Source: Chondrilla cf. caribensis (taxonomy: Eukaryota; Porifera; Demospongiae; Chondrillida; Chondrillidae). From it: a DNA stretch of 64,000 nucleotides. Shown piece by piece: positions 1 to 14,010 of the stretch (its first letter is position 1; every line of letters starts with the position of its first letter). The DNA lies in assembly GCA_964020155.1 (NCBI GenBank), contig OZ026569.1, positions 1,608,971 through 1,672,970 on the forward strand. Reading direction: 5' to 3'. The position numbers and the translations under genes are program-made. A model generated the notes under the pieces. The model was not told the origin of the DNA and did not search any database. It was given only the letters and a program-made list of their open reading frames with translations.

Positions 1-576
1 TGCAGCTCACTCAGTTCCCAGTATATGTCCCCTAAGTACTGAGTTGATAAAGTACAGCTGGCTTGGTAATTTCCCTTGTTAGTACCTTCTTCACTCAGTC
101 CCTACCTCGTGCAATATGTCAACCAGTACTGATAGTAAGTACCTCTGATATGAAGGTACATACATATTAGGCATGCATTTTGTTATAACAAAGTACATAC
201 CTATGGTAGGGCTATAGCAGATATACAGATACTTTGGCTAAAATGTTTATGAGGGCAAAAGTCCAAGTTAACAATGTAGCTAGAGTGTCTGCATTCTATG
301 TGGTATGTTTGGTATAAATCATTGCTCACACAGCTTTGTTGCTATAGCCAAACGAGGCGTTGCTAGGCAATTAATTGGCAAATTTCAATAACAAACACCT
401 GGCATGGGAAGTGTGCAAAATACAACTGTACAACTTGCCCTTTGATCTGCCACCATAACATACCACATAAGGTGCCTACCAGTACCTCCATTAATGATAA
501 TGTACCTAAAAATATAAGTAATAATATTATTGTCTTGGGAGTTGTCATGGATCATATCGTAAGCCATTCTACTCAC

Positions 577-3033
<2,457 letters not shown>

Positions 3034-3096
3034 TTTGTTTTAGTCTAGCGTAGCCGATCTGATTGCCGATTGCACAACAACACACTAGACCACAGT
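3034..3096. promoter_or_regulatory. Candidate bidirectional promoter between unrecognised gene and LAAO copy 1
   Basis: The two opposing start codons (3033 on -, 3097 on +) are 63 bp apart, so the 5' leaders and core promoter must overlap. A diverged copy of the same junction lies upstream of LAAO copy 2 at about 8690-8857. No TATA box is obvious. Promoter function is inferred from geometry only. Confidence 0.4.
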
Positions 3097-6000
3097 ATGG
3101 AGCCAAATTGGTACTCTGCCCGTACGGTTTGGCTGAAGAACATCGATCTTCCCGAAGAACATCCATTCAAAGGATTGGACGGATACAGCGTACCCAGTTT
3201 GAAGGGAAACGGACCTCCTCAGGAGAGCGATCTAGTAAAGCAGCTCTTCCTGGACATTCCCCAGTACGGTCTGAACTACGCCTATAAAGAATGGACCAGT
3301 GGACGAATGAGGAACCCCGATCCGAAATGGAAGTTCTCGAAGACGACTAATCCAAAGAAAGTCCTCATTGTAGGAGCTGGGATGTCGGGTTTGTGCGCAG
3401 GTTACGAGCTGTCTCAAGCTGGTCACGAAGTGGAAATTCTCGAGTCTAAAGATCGTGTTGGTGGTCGAGTGAAGACGGTGAGGGAACCGTTCACCAGGGG
3501 ACTATACGCCGAGGGTAAGTATGTTATACACTGTAATAATACGGGTGGTATATATTCCACCACTAATGGTGGATTTGATGGATTGCATGTATCACAACAT
3601 GCTCAGTGAAGACTGTGAGGGAACGTACCGTTCACCAGGGGACTGTATGCTGAGGGTGCGTATGTAGTAAGTTGTTGTGGGGACAGGGGAAAGGACGGTA
3701 TTCCGGGACACCGGTGCATGTAATTTTGGCATGGGTAGCTACATGCCTTTATGCATGCTGGCCATGCATGGTCGGAGTTAATAATCAGTATTGAAATGTA
3801 TAAAATCCTTTTGGGGATCGATTGGCTAGAATCTATTCATAGCTTAAAGTCAGACTGGTGTATTGATTGCATATACTCTACTATACTACTGTAGTATGGT
3901 ATAGTATTAGTATCTTTGGGCTAAGTCAGAGGTTTTAAAATATGTTTGTATCTTTGACAATAACCAATAATTATTGTCTGATGAATTTAGAACTGGTTCT
4001 CTTTGGAATTACACATTAATTTTGTTTTCATCCAGCCAGATTATTATTGTAAGAAATGCTACTCGACTGATCGAAATTTGTTAGTATGAAAGTGTCACGA
4101 ATTTGAAATTACACCATACAGTATGCTCAGATATGGAGTCTGAAAGTTATTGTGTTGTTGTAATTGCCCAATATTTCAGCTGGAGCTATGCGACTCCCTG
4201 GAAGCCCAGAGGAAGTATCCACTGAAGCAGGAAGAACAACGCCTCACTTCATCACTGAGTTCTATGCGTCAGCACATTTTAAACTCACTCCAGAGAAATT
4301 TATAAACCACTGTGACAAGTGTTTCATCTCCTTGCCTGGATGTAACAAGATGTCCCTGGAGGGTAAGTTGACTCTTCATTTCACACATATACTCTCAGTC
4401 TGGCTTTTCAGTTGTCCACTCTCATACTCTTACTTGTACTACTACTATTACATTACCCCTGCACTAATGCTAAAATACTGTAAATTTAAGATGTACGAAT
4501 GTTCTCTATCTGTACAAAATCGTACAGATGTACAAATGCTTTTATGCATGCTCTGTATAAAACTGCACGTACAGATGTACAAATGTTCTCTATGCATGCT
4601 CTGAACACACACTGTGAAGATGCTCTGTGTATATGTATACATATTTCCCATACATATGTACCTATGCTCTGTACATATACTTATAATGAATGATACGTAT
4701 ACGTAATATATAGGTACTTATTAATTTATAGTACAGTTATCTTCTGATGAAGCCACACTGTGCATACATAAGATCTAGGGTGTCAGTGTGCAATAAATTG
4801 TTTACACTTACCACAGAATACGTAAACAACTTTGTTAAATGCCCAAATGTTGAATGTATGTCTTTCAACTCTTCTACTCAAAGGAAATTGTATCCAACAA
4901 TGCTAGCAAAGGCTTTAAAACAAAATATATAGTAGTGAATTCTTCCACATGAAGGCTTTCTGAAGTTTTTAAGGGCTGCCCGAAGCAGCTCCCTATATTA
5001 TTTTCATTTTGTAATCCAATCTGTATTGATAATGTAATTATATAGTATGTTCCCAAAGCATAACCACAACAGTGAGAATTGAAATTCAGAGCTAGAATTG
5101 GAGTGCAAAGCCTGTGCCAAATGTAATACCTTTCACGAAGGTTATTAGATTACGTATGTACTGTACGTGTATATTGTGTAGATTGGAATAAAGACCCAGG
5201 TGGAAATCTCCGTAAATTGTGGCCTGAATGGGATAAGAACTTGAACGACGACATCAAAAAGAAATTCCATATCTCAGACATTAGTGAGTTCAAACGTGTG
5301 TATGAGTGCATGCATGATATTTCAATAATTGTATTTACAGTGGACCTTACCTATCCGAACTTTGATTATTCAGTGGCTTGTTTTACCAGGCCCTTTGGCT
5401 TGTAGTAATCTACCGTAGTGAATGAACTATGTACTAGGTGTTCATAAGTACAGAAACATCACTAGGCCGTAGTATCTATGGCTAGGTCAGGAGTTGCACA
5501 ATTATGAGAAAACAAATAATATTATTCTGACATAATTAAAAATGTCTTCCAATATATGTACGTCACCATGGCTGACAATTAGAAATAAGATGTAATGACA
5601 TACACAATACTAAGTAGCAAGAGACCAAGGTAGCAATGAATGGCATGCAGCCGGCTATCATATACATATGCTGTGGTCCACCATCCTTATAACAACAACG
5701 GTCACCGTAGTGAAGTGGAAGGCATTTGGCTGGTAGCTGTTTTCAATATAAGGATGGTGGTGCTATTACCTAGTTGCTCACTACAGCAGTGTGTGCACTG
5801 GTGTATTGTCGCAAGTCACCCCAAACATACTACCCACATCTTTTGCTCAGCAGGTTCGATTTGGAACTTGAGACTAACTGAATTGTATAAAACAGCTTGT
5901 CTCAAGACTCCACATGAAGTCTAGTTAGTGACTAATCAGTCTAATAAAGCAGAAGTGGCTTCTGGTCACACACTTATTTTAATCCTGTGAATATGTCATT

Positions 6001-7268
6001 ATCAATTGATTATAATGCAATGGCATTACTATCAAATTGCAGCTGATTCGTTGGACTGCATTACACCATTGATTTTTCCATTCTTTTCCATTGTAGGTTC
6101 CTACTTCGCAGCAAGCCTTAATCCATTACTAGAATCCCTAAGGCGAAAGGTGGCACAAGGACGAAATGTACCCAATGGTTGCACCCGTGCTTGGGTGGAG
6201 TGGCTGGAGACCTGGTCCGACACATCTGTTGAAACCTTGTTGTGTAGCAATCCATCAACTAATCTGCGATCGAAGTTTGGAGATTCAGAAAGCGACCTAT
6301 TTGAGCAGCTTTCCCCACTATTGCCGTGGACAGAAGATGCTGTTGCTGCAAGGGTGACTTGCTATATTCCATTCCCGTGGAGCTTCTCCACACCACATGT
6401 TGCATTGTATATTGTGAATGGGTTCTGGGCAGATGAAATGCACACATATAAAGGGGGGTTGGAATCACTTGCCACCAGTTTTCTCGAGAAGAACACATGT
6501 GGGTGGAATGAGGATGTGGAGCTGAATCAGACCTTAAGACTGGGGATTAATGTCCGTAAGATCCACTATGACGACAAGTCTGTTGTTGTCACTGCTTTTG
6601 ATAACCTAACGCAAGCAGAAATAGAGATCACAGGAGATGCTGTAATTGTGACCACTCCGATTGTCAATGTACTTCAAATTGAATTCACACCTCCTCTCCC
6701 TCAAGAGTATCATGATGCCTTATCCGTTGTTTCTCTGACTTCTTGTTTTAAGGTTCTCATGCAGTGCAAGACTCGTTTTTGGGAGAAACAGGGCATCAAC
6801 GGAGGAGCGACTAGTGTCACCCTGCCTAGTGGTGGTACTTTTAAAATTATATATCCTACTGTCTTGGAGGCAGAGGATGGCAATCAGACGAAGGGGGGCA
6901 TTTTGATGTGCTATCTTTGGCGAACCATTCCTGATAATTACACCGAAATACCCAAGGATGTTATTGTGAAAGAGATCATGGGGGAGATTTCTCACATTCA
7001 TCCGGAGCTAACTAGCGAGTGTGAACAAGGCACTGTACATATCTTCTTTAAAGAATTCACAGTTAAGGAACCGCTTTCATACCAAAAGGTCTTGATGCTT
7101 ATGAATTATAATGTAAAGGGAAAACTGTATTTCGCTGGAGAATATCTGTCGTGGGTTACGTCTTGGATTGAAGGGGCCCTCCAGTCTGGTTTGCGAACAG
7201 CATTCCAGTTTTATCTTCACAATGAGCTGACAGCCGTCCAGTCAACACCCTCTAGCAAAATAGTCTAA
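3097..7268 (+). CDS. L-amino-acid oxidase-like flavin amine oxidase, copy 1
   Basis: Flavin amine oxidase of the L-amino-acid oxidase / amino-acid monooxygenase type. It is expected to oxidise an amino acid with FAD and release H2O2, ammonia and a keto acid. Exons: 3097-3514, 4180-4362, 5182-5283, 6097-7268 (624 aa), all GT-AG and in phase. The Rossmann FAD motif [11 protein letters not shown] sits near residue 92, followed by the E...RVGGR motif. GAMRLPG lies at the exon 1/2 junction. The C-terminal FAD motif FAGEYLSW...[10 protein letters not shown] ends the catalytic domain. There is no signal peptide; the N-terminus is an approximately 85-residue extension. The start codon is the Met of MEPNWYSA, conserved in all four copies. 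The C-terminus reads SSKIV, whereas copy 2 ends in SKL. Substrate is unknown. Family assignment is strong; the precise activity is inferred. Confidence 0.9.
5683..5758. repeat. Short inverted repeat in LAAO copy 1 intron 3
   Basis: CCACCATCCTTATA and its reverse complement TATAAGGATGGTGG bracket about 45 bp. This is a small hairpin-type insertion or MITE remnant. Confidence 0.6.
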
Positions 7269-8689
7269 ATGATATATTAAGTACTAGAAAACAATTTAGA
7301 CTTTGATTTATTATTATAACCATTACTAAGGAATGGAAATTGAACTTTAATTTTTCCCCTACTATTGACAAATTTAGTTGCTCAATAATAATAATAAGAA
7401 GAAACTGACGAAATGTAAAATTAATTCATATTCTTTTTCCAGGTTAACGTTATTGAATTTTGCAATTAGCTATATACAGGTATATCTATATAGGTATATA
7501 CCAATATAATAATATTATATATATAACACAGTATAACTGCAGATGTTTGAATTTTGTAAAGTATATATTATAATATGATATAATAATAAAGCAATATTAT
7601 TTTATCATGACCATTCTAATAATAATAATAATAATATTACCTAGAATAACAATAATATTGAGCATATTATAAATAATTACAATAGGAAATATAATAGAGT
7701 GCAGGTAAAATGGAGTATATTATTATATAACTTGCATTTGTAAATATTGTATATTATACTAAATGATGCTAGTAGCAATAACAATGACAACAGTAACTGT
7801 AATGGCAACAATAATTAATAATTAAGCAATAAGCAATAATTAATAAAAATAAATTATGATGAAAACAATAACAATAATACAATAGACATGTACAGACATG
7901 TATATTCGTGACAAAACACGAGAATTGGAATTCATTAACAAAAAAACGGAGATAGGCTTCACAGTGCCTTAGATCCCTGTTGCATTCCCGCTTTGAATAG
8001 TGACCAACACTTGTATAGATAAGTATATTATAAGTGAGGTCTGAGGTGAAAGCTAGGCATGCACTGGCCTAATTTTTGACAAAGGTTATGACATCAATGC
8101 TGAAAATGTCTCCAGTCTCCACTGTAAAGAGGACAAACAGTGGGTGACCATAAGAGCTGCATATTTGTGGTTCTTCTTCTGTTCTGCCCGGTCAGCACCA
8201 AGTCCTGCTCCATCAGTAGCAATGGTGACATGGGAAGAGGCAAGGGTCAGTAGGCATCCCACACAAACATGCGTCCATTCATTCAGGGCAAGATGGATGC
8301 ACCATCAGGACATTTGCTATTGGATTAGGAGATTCCAACAGGTTACAGATGTTTATAATTCATAACATGCATGAATTTGTACATGCTGCAGTAATTGCCA
8401 AATTTTCCAAGGAAGGCAATATTTTCCCTTAGTGATCATTGTTCCAAGGTGTGGTAGATCTGGCACGTGAGCGGACTCTGAGGACAACACCACTGATAGA
8501 ATCCATGTAGCTCATGAGGAAGATCTAGAAGTTATTTGAGGGGGGTGAGCTTAGAAGTCATTGCATGACTCAAACATCCTATATACAATAAATTTGACAC
8601 GCACATGCATGTACATTACCCTATTTCCGAAATTAACTTAATCTACCCATAGATACTCCAACGCTGTTACTATTTCCATGAAGCATACC
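7269..8689. other. AT-rich intergenic DNA with possible retroelement relic
   Basis: 7269-8000 is very AT-rich simple sequence (AATAAT runs) downstream of LAAO copy 1. On the minus strand, about 8080-8300 reads as a frameshifted fragment (TDGAGLGADRAEQKKNHKYAAL, then in another frame FVLFTVETGDIFS). This resembles the C-terminal part of invertebrate reverse-transcriptase polyproteins, but the match is weak. No intact gene was seen. Confidence 0.35.
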
Positions 8690-8780
8690 GTATATTTCAC
8701 GTACCTCACTTTAAGTCATGGAAATAAAAGGCTGCATGCATGCATGGGCGTCCTTACAGCCATTTTGTTTTACTGCTGGT
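8690..8780 (-). pseudogene. Decayed copy of exon 1 of the 3033 gene
   Basis: The stretch cacgtacctcact...agtcatgg...gccattttgtttta matches 2977-3042, the start of the unrecognised minus-strand gene, but carries substitutions and indels that destroy the frame. The duplication that made LAAO copy 2 therefore also carried the divergent promoter and the first codons of the neighbouring gene. Confidence 0.7.
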
Positions 8781-8857
8781 ACGGGAAAGTGATTGCGCAA
8801 TAAACAAATTGAGTGCTATACTAGGATATTTGTACATGTGGTTTGCTGGCTACTAGT

Positions 8858-11800
8858 ATGGAGCCAAATTGGTACTCTGCCCGTACGTTTTGGTTGAAGA
8901 ACATCGATCTTTCCGAAGAACATCCATTCAAAGGATTGGACGGATACAGCGTACCCAGTTTGAAGGGGAACGGACCTCTTCAGGAGAGCGATCTAGTAAA
9001 GCAGCTCTTCCTGGACATTCCCCAGTACGGTCTGAACTACGCCTATAAAGAATGGACCAGTGGACGAATGAGGAACCCCGATCCGAAATGGAAGTTCACA
9101 AAGACGACTAATCCAAAGAAAGTCCTCATTGTAGGAGCCGGCATGTCGGGTTTGTGCGCAGGTTACGAGCTGTCTCAAGCTGGTCACGAAGTGGAAATTC
9201 TCGAGTCTAAAGATCGTGTTGGAGGTCGAGTGAAGACGGTGAGGGAGCCGTTCACCAGGGGACTGTACGCCGAGGGTAAGCAATGAGGACATCTATTATT
9301 GCCACGTGGTAGACGTGACCTATACGTATGTGGTAGCGTGTGGGCTGTTATTGGGATATTGGGATAGAAGAATGGACGTTGTTCTGGGACACTGGGGTAA
9401 TTTTCAAATTTGGCATAGTCTTGCGTGGCCCAGACTCATTTTCACCTCCAATTTGAAGTTGGGACTTTGTCCTGGTGAAATAGGGTCTGGTCTCAGGAAG
9501 AACCATTTTGTGTACCACAGCACACAAATTTGTGTACCCAATCATCTTGCAGAATATCTTTTAATGCATAAAAACATGGACGACTGATAGTGGCTCCTTC
9601 CCAGTGAAGAAGTGTAGTTTGACTTTCTAAATCCCTGAAATACCTCCTGCATTCGTAAATTTGGATGGTGCTATCTATTTCTCCATGCAAAGTCATGGAT
9701 GGGGCAGCAGTCTCTCTTTTGCAACAAATCTCTTTCAGAATATGGCTGTTAATTCAAAATTCTTTTGTATTTTGGAATTGTACTTGTTGCACATACCCAA
9801 CGGGACTTTGCCAAAGATAGCACCTCTTTCGCTAGCTGTTGTGCATGAGTTAAGTTACCCTCCTTAGAATATGCGTTAATGTGTAATATATTTGTGATTC
9901 ATCATTATTGACTCCGCCTTCTGGTACAGAAATAGGCTTCTGATGACAAAATACAAGGTACTGGTAATAAACTGTCACAAATTTGAAATTACACCATACA
10001 GTATGCTCAGATATGGAGTCTGAAAGTTATTGTGTTGTTGTAATTGCCCATTATTTCAGCTGGAGCTATGCGACTCCCTGGCAGCCCAGAGGAAGTATCC
10101 ACTGAAGCAGGAAGAACAACACCTCACTTCATCACTGAGTTCTATGCGTCAGCACATTTCAAACTCACTCCAGAAAAATTTATAAACCACTGTGACAAGT
10201 GTTTCATCTCCTTGCCTGGATGTAACAAGATGTCCCTGGAGGGTAAGTTGACCCTTCATTATTACTCTCAGTCTGGCTTTGCAGTCAAACTTCTGTACGC
10301 ACATACTGTACAGATGCTCTGTACGAATGTTTTGTGTACTCTGTACAATTGTTCTCCATGCATGCTCTAAACACACGTTGTAATGATGTTCTGAGTGCAT
10401 TCTCCGGACTTATTTCTGTATGTACATATGCTTCGTACACACACTTTGCATGTATTTTCTGTAGACATGTTCTGCACATGTACATGTACACATACATTCT
10501 CCTTGTGCAAGTTGTACTCATTTCACCTGATCTACACATGTAAACATTCCTGTTGCTACCAAATGTTGAAATGATACATTGCCTGCATGCATTCTTCGTG
10601 GAAACGTATTAACAGGCAATCTTTATGCCTTAGACCTATCATGAGGTCCACCATAATATGTGTTTATGTATAATATTATGCTTATCTTCTGATGAAGCCA
10701 CACTGTACATGCATCAAAGAGTACCAGTGTGCAGTAAATTGTTTTCACTGAGATCATAGACTGTAAATAACTTTCAATAAGTGTGCAGCTACAAACCTTG
10801 TTAATTACCCAAATGTTAAAAGCATGTACTTTAATGTTTCTACTTATTATATAAATGATGTATCTAACAACACTAGCAAAGACTTTTAAAGAATAGGGCA
10901 AATTTTTCCAATTTGAATTTTTTTTAATTTTTTTGAAAAATATACTGTATTTTATGGGTTCTAACTCACACCTGGGTATAAGTCACACCATTAATTCAAA
11001 GCATGTACACAATGAACATTGGGCATTTTTTAGCATTTTGATTTCTGTTTCCTCCAATCTCTCACCATTTTTTCACTGACTAGAAATTCACAACCTGTTG
11101 TCCTATTACCTTTATCTTTAGCAAATGCTGTTACCTGAAGCTTAAATTTGGCTTCATAGCTTCATCGCTTCATGCTGGACATTGTCGCTAGCTTTTAGTT
11201 TCCTGTACCCGCCAATGAACTCATTATTATTCATAGCCTAATTTGTCACATGACTCATATCTGGTATATAAGTCACATCCGGTGTAAAAGTCGCACCCAT
11301 TTTATATAGTGCTGGTTTAAGCATGAAAGTCACGATTTATAACTCGTAAAATATGGTACCACTTACGGAAACGTAGTGTATGCATACATACATATACAAC
11401 ACAATGTACTCTCATACATGTACACTGCAACATGCACAGTTATCTACTGTACGTGTATATTGTGCAGATTGGAATAAAGACCCAGGTGGAAATCTCCGTA
11501 AACTGTGGCCTGAATGGGATAAGAACTTGAATGACAACATCAAAAAGAAATTCCATATCTCAGACATAAGTGAGTTTTTAACAGTATACTGCAATGGTGT
11601 ATGCCCTGGTGTGGTGTCGCAAGTCTTCCCCAACATACTGCGCACCTTACTCAACAGCACTGATTGGGAAATTTGGAACAAAGATGGTTTCCTGTGAATA
11701 TTAAATTTTTGATTATTAATTGAGTATTGTACAATGGGAATAATACCAAAATTGCATGTGATTCCTGGGACTATATGCCACTTTTGCTTTTTCCATTTTT

Positions 11801-12982
11801 TTTCCATTGCTAGGTTCCTATTTCGCAGCAAGCCTTAATCCATTACTAGAATCCCTAAGGCGAAAGGTGGCACAAGGACGAAATGTACCCAATGGTTGCA
11901 CCCGTGCTTGGGTGGAGTGGCTAGAGACCTGGTCCGACACTTCTGTTGAGACCTTGTTGTGTAGCAATCCGTCAGCTAATTTGCGATCGAAGTTTGGAGT
12001 TTCAGAAAGCGACCTATTTGAGCAGCTTTCCTCACTATTGCCGTGGACAGAAGATGCTGTTGCTGCACGAGGGACTTGTGATATCCCATTCCCTTGGAGC
12101 TTCTCCGCACCACATGTTGCTTTGTATATTGTTAATGGCTTCTGGCCAGATGCTATGCACACATACAAAGGAGGGTTAAAATCACTTGCCACCAGTTTTC
12201 TCGAGAAGAACACATGTGGGTGGAATGAGGATGTGGAGCTGAATCAGACCTTAAGACTGGGGATTACTGTCCGTAAGATCCACTATGACGACAAGTCTGT
12301 TGTTGTCACTGCTTTTGATAACCTAACGGAAGCAGAAATAGAGATTACAGGAGATGCTGTAATTGTCACCACTCCAATTGTTAATGTACTTCAAATGGAA
12401 TTCACACCTCCTCTCCCTCGAGAGTATCGTGATGCCTTTTCCGTTGTTCCTCTTTATTCTTGCCTGAAGGTTCTCATGCAGTGCAAGACTCGTTTCTGGG
12501 AAAAACAAGGCATCAGCGGAGGAGCAACCAGTGTCACCCTGCCTAGTGGTTTTACCTTGGAAATTATATATCCTACTATCTTGGAGGCAGAGGATGGCAA
12601 TCAGACGAAGGGTGGCATTTTGATGTGCTATCTTTGGAGAACCATTGCTGATCATTATGCTGAAATGCCCGAGGATGTTATTGTGAAAGAGATCATGGGG
12701 GAGATTTCTCACATCCATCCGGAGTTAGCTAGCGAGTGTGAGCAAGGTACCGCACACGTCTTCCCTAAGGAATTCACAGTGAAGGAACCGCTTTCATACC
12801 AAAAGGTCTTGATGCTTATGAATTATAATGTGAAGGGAAAACTGCATTTCACTGGAGAATCTCTGTCGTGGGTTGCGTCTTGGATTGAAGGGGCCCTCCA
12901 GTCTGGTTTGCGAACAGCATTCCAGTTTTATCTTCACAATGAGCTGACAGCTGTCCAGTCAACACCCTCTAGCAAATTATGA
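8858..12982 (+). CDS. L-amino-acid oxidase-like flavin amine oxidase, copy 2 (SKL C-terminus)
   Basis: Tandem paralogue of copy 1 with the same exon lengths: 8858-9275 (418), 10060-10242 (183), 11468-11569 (102), 11814-12982 (623 aa in total). The FAD Rossmann motif VGAGMSGL, the GAMRLPG motif and the terminal GESLSW...[10 protein letters not shown] are intact. The protein ends in TPSSKL followed by a stop. SKL is the canonical type 1 peroxisomal targeting signal, and no signal peptide or membrane segment competes with it, so a peroxisomal location is likely. H2O2-forming oxidases are typical peroxisomal enzymes. Exon 4 is close to copy 1 (same gaps, scattered substitutions) and clearly more distant from copies 3 and 4. 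Substrate is not predictable from the sequence. Confidence 0.9.
10941..11358. mobile_element. MITE with TATTTTA(C/T)(G/A)(G/A)GTT(A/C)TAA-type ends
   Basis: The left end tactgtattttatgggtt and the right end (reverse complement) ggtaccatattttacgagtt form imperfect terminal inverted repeats. The interior repeats the 'ataagtcacacc' motif several times. Non-coding and non-autonomous. It lies in intron 2 of LAAO copy 2 and is absent from copy 1. Confidence 0.6.
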
Positions 12983-13087
12983 AGATTAGAGTTATAGTTT
13001 AAACGATTTATTAAGTAATACAAAACAATTTAGTCTTGTTTGATTCATTGTTATAATAATTACCAAAAATTCAAAACTGAACAGGAA

Positions 13088-13104
13088 ATTATTTGCTCAA
13101 TATA

Positions 13105-13141
<37 letters not shown>

Positions 13142-13144
13142 TGA
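13088..13144. repeat. (ATT)n microsatellite
   Basis: A run of about 13 ATT units downstream of LAAO copy 2. Confidence 0.85.
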
Positions 13145-13149
13145 TATTA

Positions 13150-13800
13150 CAGTGCTTTGGTAGGGTTTCCCCAAAACCCTTGCAAGGATCTCAGCTTCTT
13201 GCCAGTTGATTTTATATGCATGCGCAGTCTTCTGGTCATGCATGGTAATTCCATTCAGAGGATCCTTAAATTGCTCTTGTGTTCTGCCATATTATGTATA
13301 CAAACCTTCAGCATCGATCTCCTGGTCTCACTAATATAGGTAGCTGCACAGGGAATAGAATACACCCACCATACCAGGTCTTCCTTTTACTTTCGTGAGG
13401 GACTTCCTGGGGGTAATTCTGGAGGTGAAAGTGATGTGGATACATAACATACACATCCAATGCATGGCCTGTACATTCTGCTGATCCTTTTGCTAAGGCC
13501 CTTGATGTATGGTAGAAACATCCTGGCTTTCAGGCGACAGGTACTGGGACCTTCTCATCTTCTCTTCTTCCGCTGTCTTTTGAGTGCATGCCTGGGGTAG
13601 CCGTTTGCCATCAGAGCATTGTGGAAATGCTTCAGTTCATTTGCAAAGTAGATCCATTCTCTGCTCTGTGGCTCAGGCAATCCACAATACCAGATATTAT
13701 TTTGGGGTGGGGATGTGAGTTATTGTTGAGGTAGTGGTCACTGGTCAGTGTGGGTGGGCCCGGACTTTCTGTAAACACTGCATGGTGGTTATTTGAAAGT
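13150..13800 (-). pseudogene. Penelope-like retroelement relic (RT C-terminus and GIY-YIG region)
   Basis: Reading the minus strand in shifting frames gives SDHYLNNNSHPHPK...VDCLSHRAE, then LPYIKGLSKRISRMYRP, then YSIPCAATYISETRRS and NMAEHKSNLRI. These resemble the 'YLNxxSHHP...HRAE', 'PYVxGxSExixR' and 'IPCxCGxxYIGET' blocks of Penelope-like elements. Several stops and frameshifts show that it is dead. The recognition is by motif order only. Confidence 0.6.
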
Positions 13801-14010
13801 ATGATCGAATCCCTACGTACGGACATGCTACATCCGGCTAAATCAAACCACAAACCAAAGCTGCTCCAATCGAATATTCCCACCTAGTCATCAGTTATCG
13901 ATCTAAATCTAGATCCTGTTATTCGTCTTCAGTCCGCTTACCGCGCTGTTACGATTGCCTCGATCGTCACAAGTTCATTGCCGCTACGTATTTCAAGAAA
14001 ATACTGAGAA

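Noticed and set aside
4164..4604. A separate 146-aa gene
   Set aside because: Only 4180-4362 is coding (LAAO exon 2). The remainder is intron read-through.
6006..6096. Upstream extension of LAAO copy 1 exon 4 (frame opens at 6006)
   Set aside because: The part before 6097 is intron: a polypyrimidine tract and TTGTAG precede the conserved junction shared by all four copies.
8144..8365. Small plus-strand gene of 73 aa
   Set aside because: No family resemblance. The opposite strand reads better as a broken retroelement fragment.
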